Position numbers and translations under genes: made by a program
The notes under the pieces: generated by a model
The model's input: only the letters and a program-made list of their open reading frames with translations
Databases searched by the model: none
Told to the model about the DNA's origin: nothing
Assembly: GCF_011064615.1 (NCBI RefSeq)
Contig: NZ_JAALJH010000054.1
Location: 1 to 64,000, forward strand
DNA length: 64,000 nt
Origin: Aquisphaera insulae
Lineage (GTDB): Bacteria > Planctomycetota > Planctomycetia > Isosphaerales > Isosphaeraceae
Direction: 5' to 3'
Part shown: one piece after another, positions 34,215 to 41,562 of the stretch
Position numbering within the stretch: position 1 is the stretch's first letter
Layout: each line of letters begins with the position of its first letter

Positions 34215-35944
34215 ACTCCGTTGGGCGATCCCGGATCGGGGCCGGCCCGGGCGAGACGTCGCGGCCGGGCCTCGAGGAGGCGAAGGCGATCGACGCCCAT
34301 TGCAACGAGTTCGAACGAGCCTGGCGGCAGGGCTGGCCCGTCGCCGTCTCCGAGCTCCTCGATCGCTTCCAGGCCGCGGGCGGAGATCCGGCGCGGCTGG
34401 CGCCCGAGCTGCTGGCCCTGGAGGAAGAGCTCCGGCGGGAAGACGACCTGACCGGGCCGGGCGAGCTCCCGGCCTCGCTCGAGGGGCCGTCGGGCCCGAG
34501 GCGGCGCGTCGGCGATTATGAGCTGCTGGGGGAGCTCGCCCGCGGCGGGATGGGTGTGGTCTACCGGGCGCGTCACGTGACCCTCGGCCGCGAGGTCGCG
34601 CTCAAGATGATCCTCTCCGGAGAGTTCGCCTCCGGGACCGAGCTCCGCCGGTTCCGCGCCGAGGCCGCGGCGGCGGCCCTGCTGGACCACCCCAACATCG
34701 TGCCGGTCTACGAGGTGGGCCTCCACAAGGGCCACGCCTACTTCAGCATGAAGCTGATCGGCGGCGGGAACCTCGGCCGTCGGATCGGCCGCTATCTCGA
34801 CGATCCGGAGGCGGCCGCCCGCCTGATGGCGACGGTCGCCCGGACGATCCACCACGCCCACCGGCGGGGGATGATCCACCGCGACCTCAAGCCCTCCAAC
34901 ATCCTCATCGACGACGACGGCCAGCCGCTCATCGCCGATTTCGGCCTGGTGAAGCGTGCCGGCGACGTGGACGCCAGCAGCCTGACCAGCACCGGCGCCA
35001 TCCTGGGGACGCCGGCGTACATGGCGCCGGAGCAGGTCACCGGCGGCGAGGCCTCGCCCGCCACCGACGTCTACAGCCTGGGCGCGATCCTCTACCAGGT
35101 CCTGACCGGCAGCCCGCCGTTCCGCGGCGGCACCGTGGCGGAGATCCTCGAGCAGGTCCTCGAGCGCGACCCGGTCCCGCCGCGGCTGGCCCGCCCCTCG
35201 GTCCCCCGCGCCCTCGAGTTCATCTGCCTGAAGTGCCTGGAGAAGGATCCTCGCCGCCGCTATCGCAGCGCGGCGGACCTGAACGACGATCTCGAGCGAT
35301 TCCTCCGGGGGGAGACGATCCAGGTCGGGCGGACATCCCCGCTCCGCCGGATCGCCCGCTGGGCGCGGGGAGAGCCGGAATTCGCCTGCCGGCTGGTCGG
35401 TCAGGGGTTGGCCCTGGGCCTCACCCAGGTGAACTTCCTCAGGCACCCGGCGCCCGACGTCCCGCTCCACCTGGCGACCACGTCCGTGGAGCTGCTCTGG
35501 ATCGCGTCCTCGCCGCTGCTCCGCCGCCTGGCGCGCATGGAGGGCCAATGGGAGCTCTCGCGGTTGGCCTGGGTCAGCCTGGACGTGATGATCCTGACGG
35601 TCCTGCTCTGGATCCTCCGGGCCGGGGACAGCTCCCTGGTCCTCGGCTACCCGATGCTGATCGCCGTCTCGGGGCTGTGGGACCGATTGCGGCTCGTCTG
35701 GCTGACCGCCGGGCTGTCGATCCTCGGCTACTCGGCCCTGATCCTCGACGCCTGGTTGCGGGGCGCCCCCCAGGACCACAACAGCCACCCCAACATCGTC
35801 CTCTCCTGCCTGGCCGTCACCGGCCTGGTCGTCGCCCAGCAGGTCCGCCGCACCCGGGCGCTGACCTCGCTGTCGTCGATCGAGGGCGCCGTACCCCCCG
35901 CCGCCCGCGAACCGGACGCCTATCCCCCGGAGCCTACCGAGTGA
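34211..35944 (+). CDS. Ser/Thr protein kinase with multi-pass C-terminal membrane domain
   Basis: In this 577-residue protein a charged N-terminal segment (1-100) precedes the kinase domain: LARGGMGVVY (109-118), VALKMI (lysine 132), HRDLKPSN (about 223), DFG (about 243) and YMAPEQ (about 270). The C-terminal ~150 residues hold four to six hydrophobic segments (about 440-560), unlike single-pass PknB-type kinases. It is coupled by ATGA to the ECF sigma factor. The two probably form a phospho-relay that controls transcription; that is known for the family but inferred here. The 3' end overlaps the convergent spherulin-like gene by 11 bp. Confidence 0.9.
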   Translation: MNSVGRSRIGAGPGETSRPGLEEAKAIDAHCNEFERAWRQGWPVAVSELLDRFQAAGGDPARLAPELLALEEELRREDDLTGPGELPASLEGPSGPRRRVGDYELLGELARGGMGVVYRARHVTLGREVALKMILSGEFASGTELRRFRAEAAAAALLDHPNIVPVYEVGLHKGHAYFSMKLIGGGNLGRRIGRYLDDPEAAARLMATVARTIHHAHRRGMIHRDLKPSNILIDDDGQPLIADFGLVKRAGDVDASSLTSTGAILGTPAYMAPEQVTGGEASPATDVYSLGAILYQVLTGSPPFRGGTVAEILEQVLERDPVPPRLARPSVPRALEFICLKCLEKDPRRRYRSAADLNDDLERFLRGETIQVGRTSPLRRIARWARGEPEFACRLVGQGLALGLTQVNFLRHPAPDVPLHLATTSVELLWIASSPLLRRLARMEGQWELSRLAWVSLDVMILTVLLWILRAGDSSLVLGYPMLIAVSGLWDRLRLVWLTAGLSILGYSALILDAWLRGAPQDHNSHPNIVLSCLAVTGLVVAQQVRRTRALTSLSSIEGAVPPAAREPDAYPPEPTE

Positions 35945-36872
35945 CGAGGCCGGGGCCGCGCCGCAGGGCGAGGCCGCCGCAGAGGAGCCCCAGGGCCAAT
36001 AGCGACACGCTCGTCGGCTCGGGCACGGCCAGGGCCGCGACGGCCGCCACCTCATCGTTCCAGTAGGTCGGGAGCCGGTCCCACGGGTTCAGCGGCGTGT
36101 CGTCCGTGAAGTAGACCGACCCGGCATTCAGCCCGTACGCCTTGAGCAGGTCGGCCCGCATGGCGTCCGCGTCGGGCGTCTCGTAGACGAGGTTGGCGAT
36201 CGAGCTCCGCGCCACGCCGGGCTGCGTCATCCAGTCCAGCCCGTAGGGATAGTTGTTGAAGCCGATCGCGCCGGGCGGCCCGGTGTGGGGCCCCTCGAAG
36301 GCCACCATGGTGTCGGCGACCGAGAGGAAATCCGACGGGGCGACCCCGTTGAGGAACGGCGTGCCCGGATTGCCGACGACCTCATAGGCCGGATTCAGGG
36401 ACTTGATGTATCCGTAGATCTGACTGTAGTACGCCAGGCTGATCGGCGAGTTCACCTGGTCCAGGAAGAAGCCGTTGACGTGGACGTCGCTGGCGAGATA
36501 CGTCTGGATCGCGGCCTTGATCGTGTCGAAGGGGATCGCCCCGTAGGACGTGTCGATGTAGCCGATCACCTTGCCGCCGTTGTCCTGCACCCCCTTGACG
36601 GCCGCCGCGTACGCGTTGACCTGTCCGATCGACCCCGGGCCGCTGGCCGGGTTCATGATCGCCGTCAGCGAGACCGACTTCGCTGCATCGGTCATCTGCG
36701 CCCAGCCGTCGCCGACGCCCCCCGCGCCCCCGGTCCCGGGCGCGAAATAGGCCGGGATGAGCAGCTCGACCACCGACCCGGCCTTCGCGGCCACGCCGAA
36801 CGATGCCGCCAGGGCGATCGTGGCCAGGATCCGGATCACCGGCCGAGATCGCCCGCCTCGCATCCGTCGCAT
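35934..36872 (-). CDS. Spherulin-4-like secreted protein with PEP-CTERM anchor
   Basis: This 312-residue protein has a signal peptide (core VIRILATIALAASFG) followed by the spherulation-specific family 4 domain: LLIPAYFAPGTGG, TAIMNPASGPG, GGKVIGYIDTSYG, VNGFFLDQVN and EVVGNPGTPF. A terminal PEP-CTERM signal follows (VPEPTSVSLLALGLLCGGL, then arginines). The fold is a TIM barrel related to glycoside hydrolases such as GH135/Sph3, which act on galactosaminogalactan. The start at MRRMRGGRS has GGGGAG 7 nt upstream. A related gene lies 226 bp away at 37099-37926. Confidence 0.87.
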   Translation of the reverse strand: MRRMRGGRSRPVIRILATIALAASFGVAAKAGSVVELLIPAYFAPGTGGAGGVGDGWAQMTDAAKSVSLTAIMNPASGPGSIGQVNAYAAAVKGVQDNGGKVIGYIDTSYGAIPFDTIKAAIQTYLASDVHVNGFFLDQVNSPISLAYYSQIYGYIKSLNPAYEVVGNPGTPFLNGVAPSDFLSVADTMVAFEGPHTGPPGAIGFNNYPYGLDWMTQPGVARSSIANLVYETPDADAMRADLLKAYGLNAGSVYFTDDTPLNPWDRLPTYWNDEVAAVAALAVPEPTSVSLLALGLLCGGLALRRGPGLVTR

Positions 36873-37098
36873 GCTCTTGCTCCCCGTCCCATCCGGCGGG
36901 CGGAGCCCTCCGGCTTCCTCGATCCTCCTATGCTGCCAGGCCGACTCACCCGAGAGGCTATCCGGCACAGCCTGAACGTTAAACAACCTTCCCTGTTTTC
37001 CGAGCGAAGATCGGAAGTATGGCGACCCGATGTTGCGAAACCTCAACACATTCGTCCCCGGGACATGCCGCGATCTCGCCGGCACGCATCGAGCCGCT

Positions 37099-37926
37099 TC
37101 AGCGCGATTCCCTCAGCGCGGCGGCCTCGCGGGGCCAGTATCCGGGGAGGTGATCGTAGGGATTGGGGCCGTCACCATCGGTGATGAAGATCGCCCCGAG
37201 GTGGGCGGCCGCGGCATGATTCAGCGCCCGCCTCATGTCCCGCTCGGTCCGGGCGCCATGGACGATCGCGGCGAAGCCATCCGCCGGGTATCGGAGGGCC
37301 CAGGCCGGTGGGCCGAAGCTCTCGAAGCTCTCCGCCGTCCCTTCGAAGAGGACCACGACGTCCGCCGTGGAGGCGGACCGATAGTCCTCATCGGTGAGCG
37401 TGCCCGGATTCCCGACCACTTCCAGCCGCGGGTCGCGGTCGGTGATGAACCGGCGAAGGCTTGCGTAATAGGGGACGGAGCGAGGGTCGCTGGACATCTC
37501 GTCGATGAACAGGCCGTCCACCTCGTACATCTCGAGATAGGCGACGACCTCGGCCCGGACGAGCTCCGGATCGCGCAGGCCGTAGGAGGTGTGGACGTAG
37601 CCGAGGATTCGCGCCCCCGCGGCCCGGGCGCGACGGCAGGCGGCGGCGTAGGTCGAGTCGATGAGCCTTCCCGGGCCGCTCGAAGGGTTGAGGATCACCC
37701 GGAGGGGGACCTCGCGGGCGGTCGCGGCGATCGTCTCCCAGGCGAGCTCCCCGGAACCCCCGGGATAGAAATAGGCGGGGACGATCGCGATCCACGAGCG
37801 ACTCCCCTCACGGCCGGCGATCGCCACCGTCCCCACGACGGCCGCCGCCGTCACCGCCGACAGGAGGAGTCGCCCGAGGATCGGCCAGGGCCGCCGCATG
37901 GACGCGGAATCCGATTGGTTGAGCAT
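37099..37926 (-). CDS. Spherulin-4-like secreted protein, paralogue without PEP-CTERM
   Basis: This 275-residue protein shares the same core as its neighbour: VPAYFYPGGSGE, RVILNPSSGPG, GARILGYVHTSYGL, DGLFIDEMSSD and LEVVGNPGTL. A hydrophobic N-terminal segment (LGRLLLSAVTAAAVVGTVAIA) suggests export or anchoring, but the C-terminal sorting signal is absent. Each copy has aspartates in the fourth strand (FLDQ versus FIDEM) that could be catalytic. The pair probably arose by tandem duplication and then diverged, one anchored and one probably periplasmic or membrane-bound. The start is MLNQSDSAS at 37926. Confidence 0.83.
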   Translation of the reverse strand: MLNQSDSASMRRPWPILGRLLLSAVTAAAVVGTVAIAGREGSRSWIAIVPAYFYPGGSGELAWETIAATAREVPLRVILNPSSGPGRLIDSTYAAACRRARAAGARILGYVHTSYGLRDPELVRAEVVAYLEMYEVDGLFIDEMSSDPRSVPYYASLRRFITDRDPRLEVVGNPGTLTDEDYRSASTADVVVLFEGTAESFESFGPPAWALRYPADGFAAIVHGARTERDMRRALNHAAAAHLGAIFITDGDGPNPYDHLPGYWPREAAALRESR

Positions 37927-38036
37927 GGTCCTCGACCGGTCACGACGTCGCGAGGCCGTGGACGACGACGGCCACGGAGCATGGATGGTATTATTGTCGA
38001 TCCCTGGTCGACATTCCAGCCGCCTTTCGCCCCGAT

Positions 38037-38714
38037 TCAGGGGATCGGGGGCCGGAGCGGGACGGCCAGGACGACGCCGAACTCCTCGGCGAGGTCGCAC
38101 GAGATCCGGGCGCGGACCCTGCCGCGGCGGACGAGGAAGCGGCCGTGATCGCGGTCGGCGTCGGCCGCCGGGTAGGCCGCGTCGGCCCCGCACCAGACCC
38201 CCGGGGCGATGGAGAGAGCCCGGCCCGATTCCACCAGGAAGCCGACGAAATCGCCGGCCGCCACGTCGTCCCCGGGCATCGCCAGGACGACGACATACGG
38301 CCCGGGGTCGAGCGGGACGATCAGGCGGGCGCCGTCCGGCTGGTAGCTCGCCGCGCGGAGGAGCACCGCCGGCACGCCCTCGCCGACGCGGGCGGCCCAG
38401 CCGATGACCCGGTCCTCGGCCCGATCCTCATCCTCGCGGGCGAGGACCAGGTCCCCCTCGCGGCGGACGTCCAGCCGGGTCGACACGAGGCCGCCGCCGA
38501 GCCCCGTGTCCGGATCCACGGGCCGCCAGCCGAGCGCGGGCCAGGGGACGAGCTCCACCGGGAAGGCGTCCGGATCGTCCACGAGCACCGCGTAGCGGGC
38601 GAGCGTCACCGGCGTCGCCCGGACGAGGGGGACCTCATGGCGGGGGAGATCGGCGACGGCCGGTCGATCCGGCGATCGATCGCCTTCGAGGGGGATGGCG
38701 GGCGGGTCCATCAT
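38037..38714 (-). CDS. Ureidoglycolate lyase-like cupin protein
   Basis: This 225-residue protein begins at MMDPPAIPL. The C-terminal half follows the AllA pattern: QPDGARLIVPLDPGPYVVVL, then GRALSIAPGVWCGADAAYP, which stands where AllA has GRGVHYHPGVWHHP. Several of the histidines expected there are replaced (SIAPGVWCGA), so lyase activity is uncertain. AllA enzymes act in purine breakdown, splitting ureidoglycolate into glyoxylate and urea. No other purine-catabolism gene is near. The repeat region at 38835 lies upstream. Confidence 0.6.
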   Translation of the reverse strand: MMDPPAIPLEGDRSPDRPAVADLPRHEVPLVRATPVTLARYAVLVDDPDAFPVELVPWPALGWRPVDPDTGLGGGLVSTRLDVRREGDLVLAREDEDRAEDRVIGWAARVGEGVPAVLLRAASYQPDGARLIVPLDPGPYVVVLAMPGDDVAAGDFVGFLVESGRALSIAPGVWCGADAAYPAADADRDHGRFLVRRGRVRARISCDLAEEFGVVLAVPLRPPIP

Positions 38715-38834
38715 GATCGAGACGTCCCTGGAGGAAGGCGGCTGGTCCGTGGCGGCCCGGCCATCCGCCGGGGTCGCGACGCGTCTCCGTCGCAGTCTAC
38801 CGCGAGCGGGGGGCGTCGTCGTCCCCCGCTCCGG

Positions 38835-38936
38835 AAACGACCGCGGCCGACGGGTCAGCCAAACCCATCGGCCGCGACGAATTCCGGAGTACCCTTCGTA
38901 CCGCCGAGGATCAGACGGCGGTGAGGCATGGCCTCG
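38835..38936 (-). repeat. 102-bp structured repeat, copy 1
   Basis: Copy 1 is 97% identical to copy 2 (3 changes, no gaps). On the minus strand it folds as four successive hairpins: GAGGC/GCCTC (38923-38935), ACCGCCG/CGGCGGT (38900-38922), ACGAA/TTCGT (38877-38899) and a 13-bp stem with one mismatch (38842-38876). A 24-codon frame (MPHRRLILGG...) starts in the first hairpin and stops in the loop of the last. The gap 38715-39220 has no other gene. Confidence 0.65.
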
Positions 38937-39048
38937 TTGACCTTGTCTAGTAAGCGGGCCGGCGGCGATCGTCCACGAGTACCTCCGGGAATTTCGGCCC
39001 ACCCGGGTCGGGCTCGAGGCGAGCCTTCCACCCGGCCGCCGGGTTCGA

Positions 39049-39150
39049 AAACGATCGCGGCCGACGGGTCAGCCAGACCCATCGGCCGCGACGAATTCCG
39101 GAGTACCCTTCATACCGCCGAGGATCAGACGGCGGTGAGGCATGGCCTCG
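39049..39150 (-). repeat. 102-bp structured repeat, copy 2
   Basis: This copy lies 214 bp from copy 1. Its three differences fall outside stems, in a hairpin loop, and at a stem position where minus-strand RNA changes a C-G to a U-G pair. Weaker likeness continues past its end (a TCGTCCAC block and a GGAATT(C/T)..GGCCC block), so the duplicated unit may be about 214 bp. Confidence 0.65.
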
Positions 39151-39220
39151 ACATTGATGTGTAGTAGTCGTCCCCGCGCGGGTCGTCCACCGGCCCGAGG
39201 AATTCCCGGCCCCCGGGACC

Positions 39221-40147
39221 TCAGGCGGCGGGCTCGGCGACGACGGCGGGCTGGCCCAGCGTGGACGTGGCCCCGGACGGCTCGACGGCCTCGTCCGCGG
39301 GCTTCACGCGAACGGGCGCGGCCGCCGGCCCGTCGCCCTCCAGCGGGTAGAGGAGCTGGTCGAGCAGCGTATGGGGGACGCCGTTGCCCCGGACGCCGTA
39401 GTCCTTGGGGAAGTGGTCGGGCAGGTAGAAGCTGCCGAAGACCCAGTCCATCCAGGGGAGCATCGTCGAGAAATTCTTGTCGATCGGGCCGCTCTTGGTG
39501 TGGTGCCAGTGGTGGAACGCCGGGCTGGAGATGAGCCACTCGAGCGGCCCCAGCCGCCAGCGAATATTGGCATGGATGAAGAAGCCCCAGATCGTCCCGA
39601 ACAGCCCGACCAGCACCGGGACGAGCGTCCCGGACGCCCCCACCGGCCCGCCCAGCCCCAGCACGTAGATGGGCACGAACATGGAGAACCGATCGATCAC
39701 CATGTCGATCGGGTGGGCCCGGGTGTTGGTCAGGAAGTCCACGTCCTCGGCGCTGTGGTGGATGGCGTGGAACTTCCAGAGGAACGGGATCTCATGGCTG
39801 AGGCGGTGGGCCCAGTAATAGCCGACCTCGCCGACGATCATGGCGGCGGACGCCCTGGCCCAGACGGGGAGGCCGGCCATCGTCTCCAGGAAGCCCGGGG
39901 GCAGGGTGCGGCGCGTGAGCCAGGCCGCCAGGCTCAGCGGCACGCTGATCAGGAAGGCCGTCAGCAGGCTGTTCAGGAAGTAGTAGCAGAGATCGACGCC
40001 GAATTCCCGGCGGAAGATCCTCCGCGGATGGGCCGCGAAGAGTCGCTCGAGGGGCACGAAGATCGCCGACAGGATCGCAAGCCAGACGGTGAGCTGGAAG
40101 ACGTCGCGGAGGAATGCCTGGAACTGGGGGCCTTGGAGGAAAGACAT
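39221..40147 (-). CDS. Sterol desaturase/fatty acid hydroxylase family membrane enzyme
   Basis: This 308-residue protein has four to five membrane segments and the di-iron histidine clusters of the family: HRLSHE, HAIHHSAED and HHWHHTKS, plus HANIRW and a late WMDWVFGSFYLPD. Enzymes of this type hydroxylate or desaturate sterols, fatty acids or carotenoids at the membrane, using O2. AAGGGAA lies 6 nt before the ATG. It follows the PEP-CTERM gene by a terminator. Substrate unknown; a hopanoid or fatty-acid role is possible. Confidence 0.87.
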   Translation of the reverse strand: MSFLQGPQFQAFLRDVFQLTVWLAILSAIFVPLERLFAAHPRRIFRREFGVDLCYYFLNSLLTAFLISVPLSLAAWLTRRTLPPGFLETMAGLPVWARASAAMIVGEVGYYWAHRLSHEIPFLWKFHAIHHSAEDVDFLTNTRAHPIDMVIDRFSMFVPIYVLGLGGPVGASGTLVPVLVGLFGTIWGFFIHANIRWRLGPLEWLISSPAFHHWHHTKSGPIDKNFSTMLPWMDWVFGSFYLPDHFPKDYGVRGNGVPHTLLDQLLYPLEGDGPAAAPVRVKPADEAVEPSGATSTLGQPAVVAEPAA

Positions 40148-40193
40148 GGAGGATTCCCTTGGATGAGGACCAGGTCCCGATCAAACGGGCTCG

Positions 40194-40221
40194 GCCGGCG
40201 GGTTGAGCGACCCGCCGGCCC
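40194..40221 (-). terminator. Terminator of the PEP-CTERM gene
   Basis: A perfect 11-bp stem (GGCCGGCGGGT with ACCCGCCGGCC) and a 6-nt loop lie 30 nt beyond the stop at 40251 and upstream of the desaturase gene, which starts at 40147. Confidence 0.6.
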
Positions 40222-40250
40222 CGGGAGCTTTGCGACGATTAAGCCGACTT

Positions 40251-41015
40251 TCAGGCGGTCCGCATGCGGCGGCGGAGGCGGGCGAAGAGGGTGGCGCCGG
40301 CCAGGCCGATCCCCATCAGGGCCATCGAGGCCGGCTCGGGAACGGCTTCCATCGACACGCCGTCCAGGAGGGCGAACGGGGGGACCGACCCGGGGCTGGT
40401 CTGGCCGTCGTAGCCGCCGAAGGCCTCGAAGGAGAGGACCTCGCTGGTGGACTTGGCGGTGAAGTACATCGTCACCTTGTCGAACCAGCCGGAGAAGACG
40501 TGCTGGGGGATCGTCTTCGTTTCGGTCACCTGATACTCGTCGCCGAGGCCGACCTTCCAGTAATCCCAGGTGCCGTAATTGAAGCCCTCCTGCTGGGCGA
40601 TGGCCCAGTAGAAGCTGACGGCGTAGGTCTGGCCCGCGACCAGCCCGGTGAGCGACTGGGTGATGGCGCTGTGCTGGAAGTCTCCATCCTGCGCGATGAA
40701 GTTCCCGCCGTCGGGGCTGGCCGTGATCGGGCCGCCGCCCGCGCCACCGTTATTGGAGCTGTCCCAGAGGGCCGTCGTGCCGAATTGGCCGGTCACGCCC
40801 GTCGCCGCATTGGTGCTGTTGTAGAGGAACGTGTAGCTGGGCGAGTTCTCCATCGACCAGCCCGTCACGCTGGTGTTGTAGCCGACCTGGCCGTAGCCGC
40901 CGGACGTTTCGAATCCGCCGTTCGTGATCAGATTATTCGCCTGCGAGGTGCCGGAAATGGCCAGGGAGAGGGTCAGGGCCGCCAGGCCCTTCGGAACAAT
41001 GCTGCGGTAGATCAT
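40251..41015 (-). CDS. PEP-CTERM secreted protein, probable carbohydrate-binding-like fold
   Basis: This 254-residue protein has a signal peptide (core GLAALTLSLAISGTSQA) followed by NLITNGGFETSGGYG, the opening motif of many beta-sandwich PEP-CTERM proteins. Later strands include LVAGQTYAVSFYWAIAQQE and VTMYFTAKSTSEVLSFEAFG. The end is AVPEPASMALMGIGLAGATL with a basic tail, the exosortase signal. It is poorer in G+C-rich codons than its neighbours because of many Asn, Tyr and Thr. Start MIYRSIVPK has AAAGGA 5 nt upstream. Extracellular matrix or surface role inferred. Confidence 0.87.
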   Translation of the reverse strand: MIYRSIVPKGLAALTLSLAISGTSQANNLITNGGFETSGGYGQVGYNTSVTGWSMENSPSYTFLYNSTNAATGVTGQFGTTALWDSSNNGGAGGGPITASPDGGNFIAQDGDFQHSAITQSLTGLVAGQTYAVSFYWAIAQQEGFNYGTWDYWKVGLGDEYQVTETKTIPQHVFSGWFDKVTMYFTAKSTSEVLSFEAFGGYDGQTSPGSVPPFALLDGVSMEAVPEPASMALMGIGLAGATLFARLRRRMRTA

Positions 41016-41562
41016 GTGTGTCCTTTCAGGTCTTCTTCGAATCATGGTCAGGCGGGACGTTCGATCCAATGCAGGGGCCAATGGCAACGCCTTATCATGC
41101 CGACTGGCCCCCCTAACAATCGACTCAAGTAGGCGGCGTCCCGGGGATCGTCCACGCGCCGGGTACGGCGTTGCGGAAAAGCGACGCGGCGGGCGTCCGC
41201 CCGAGGCCACGCGGCCCTCGACGCCGGGGGAAAGATATCGGTCGCCGCCCGGCCGGTTCAATTCGGACCGCTTAATTTGCCTCACATCGTCATGCTTCGT
41301 GGCATTACCGGGACGCCGCGTCACACCGATGCGGCGGGCCGGGAACGGGCGCGTGCCGTTTCGCACCGCTCGCGGAGCGGCGACGACTCGCGCTGATTCC
41401 GGGAACCATCGACGGTAAGCTGTGTCTGGTGAGGATGGTCGGGGCCGCGCCGCGTGGCCGCCACGACGGACCATGCTCGGAGCCTGTCCCGAGAGCCTGG
41501 GCAACCGGCATCGCCACGCCCGGGGACGGATCCTCCGCCAGAACACGATCAGGACCGCGACC
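41016..41562. promoter_or_regulatory. Divergent intergenic region with a weak minus-strand promoter candidate
   Basis: This 547-bp stretch between the PEP-CTERM gene and fusA holds no gene. On the minus strand TTGTTA (41119-41114) and GATAAG (41096-41091) lie 17 nt apart, a 4/6 plus 4/6 match. No clear plus-strand promoter for fusA was found. Confidence 0.3.

Noticed and set aside
38858..38929. A 24-residue peptide gene (MPHRRLILGG...) in each 102-bp repeat.
   Set aside because: Not called as a gene because both changes between copies that fall inside it alter the peptide, while hairpins are kept. It stays open as an alternative in the finding.
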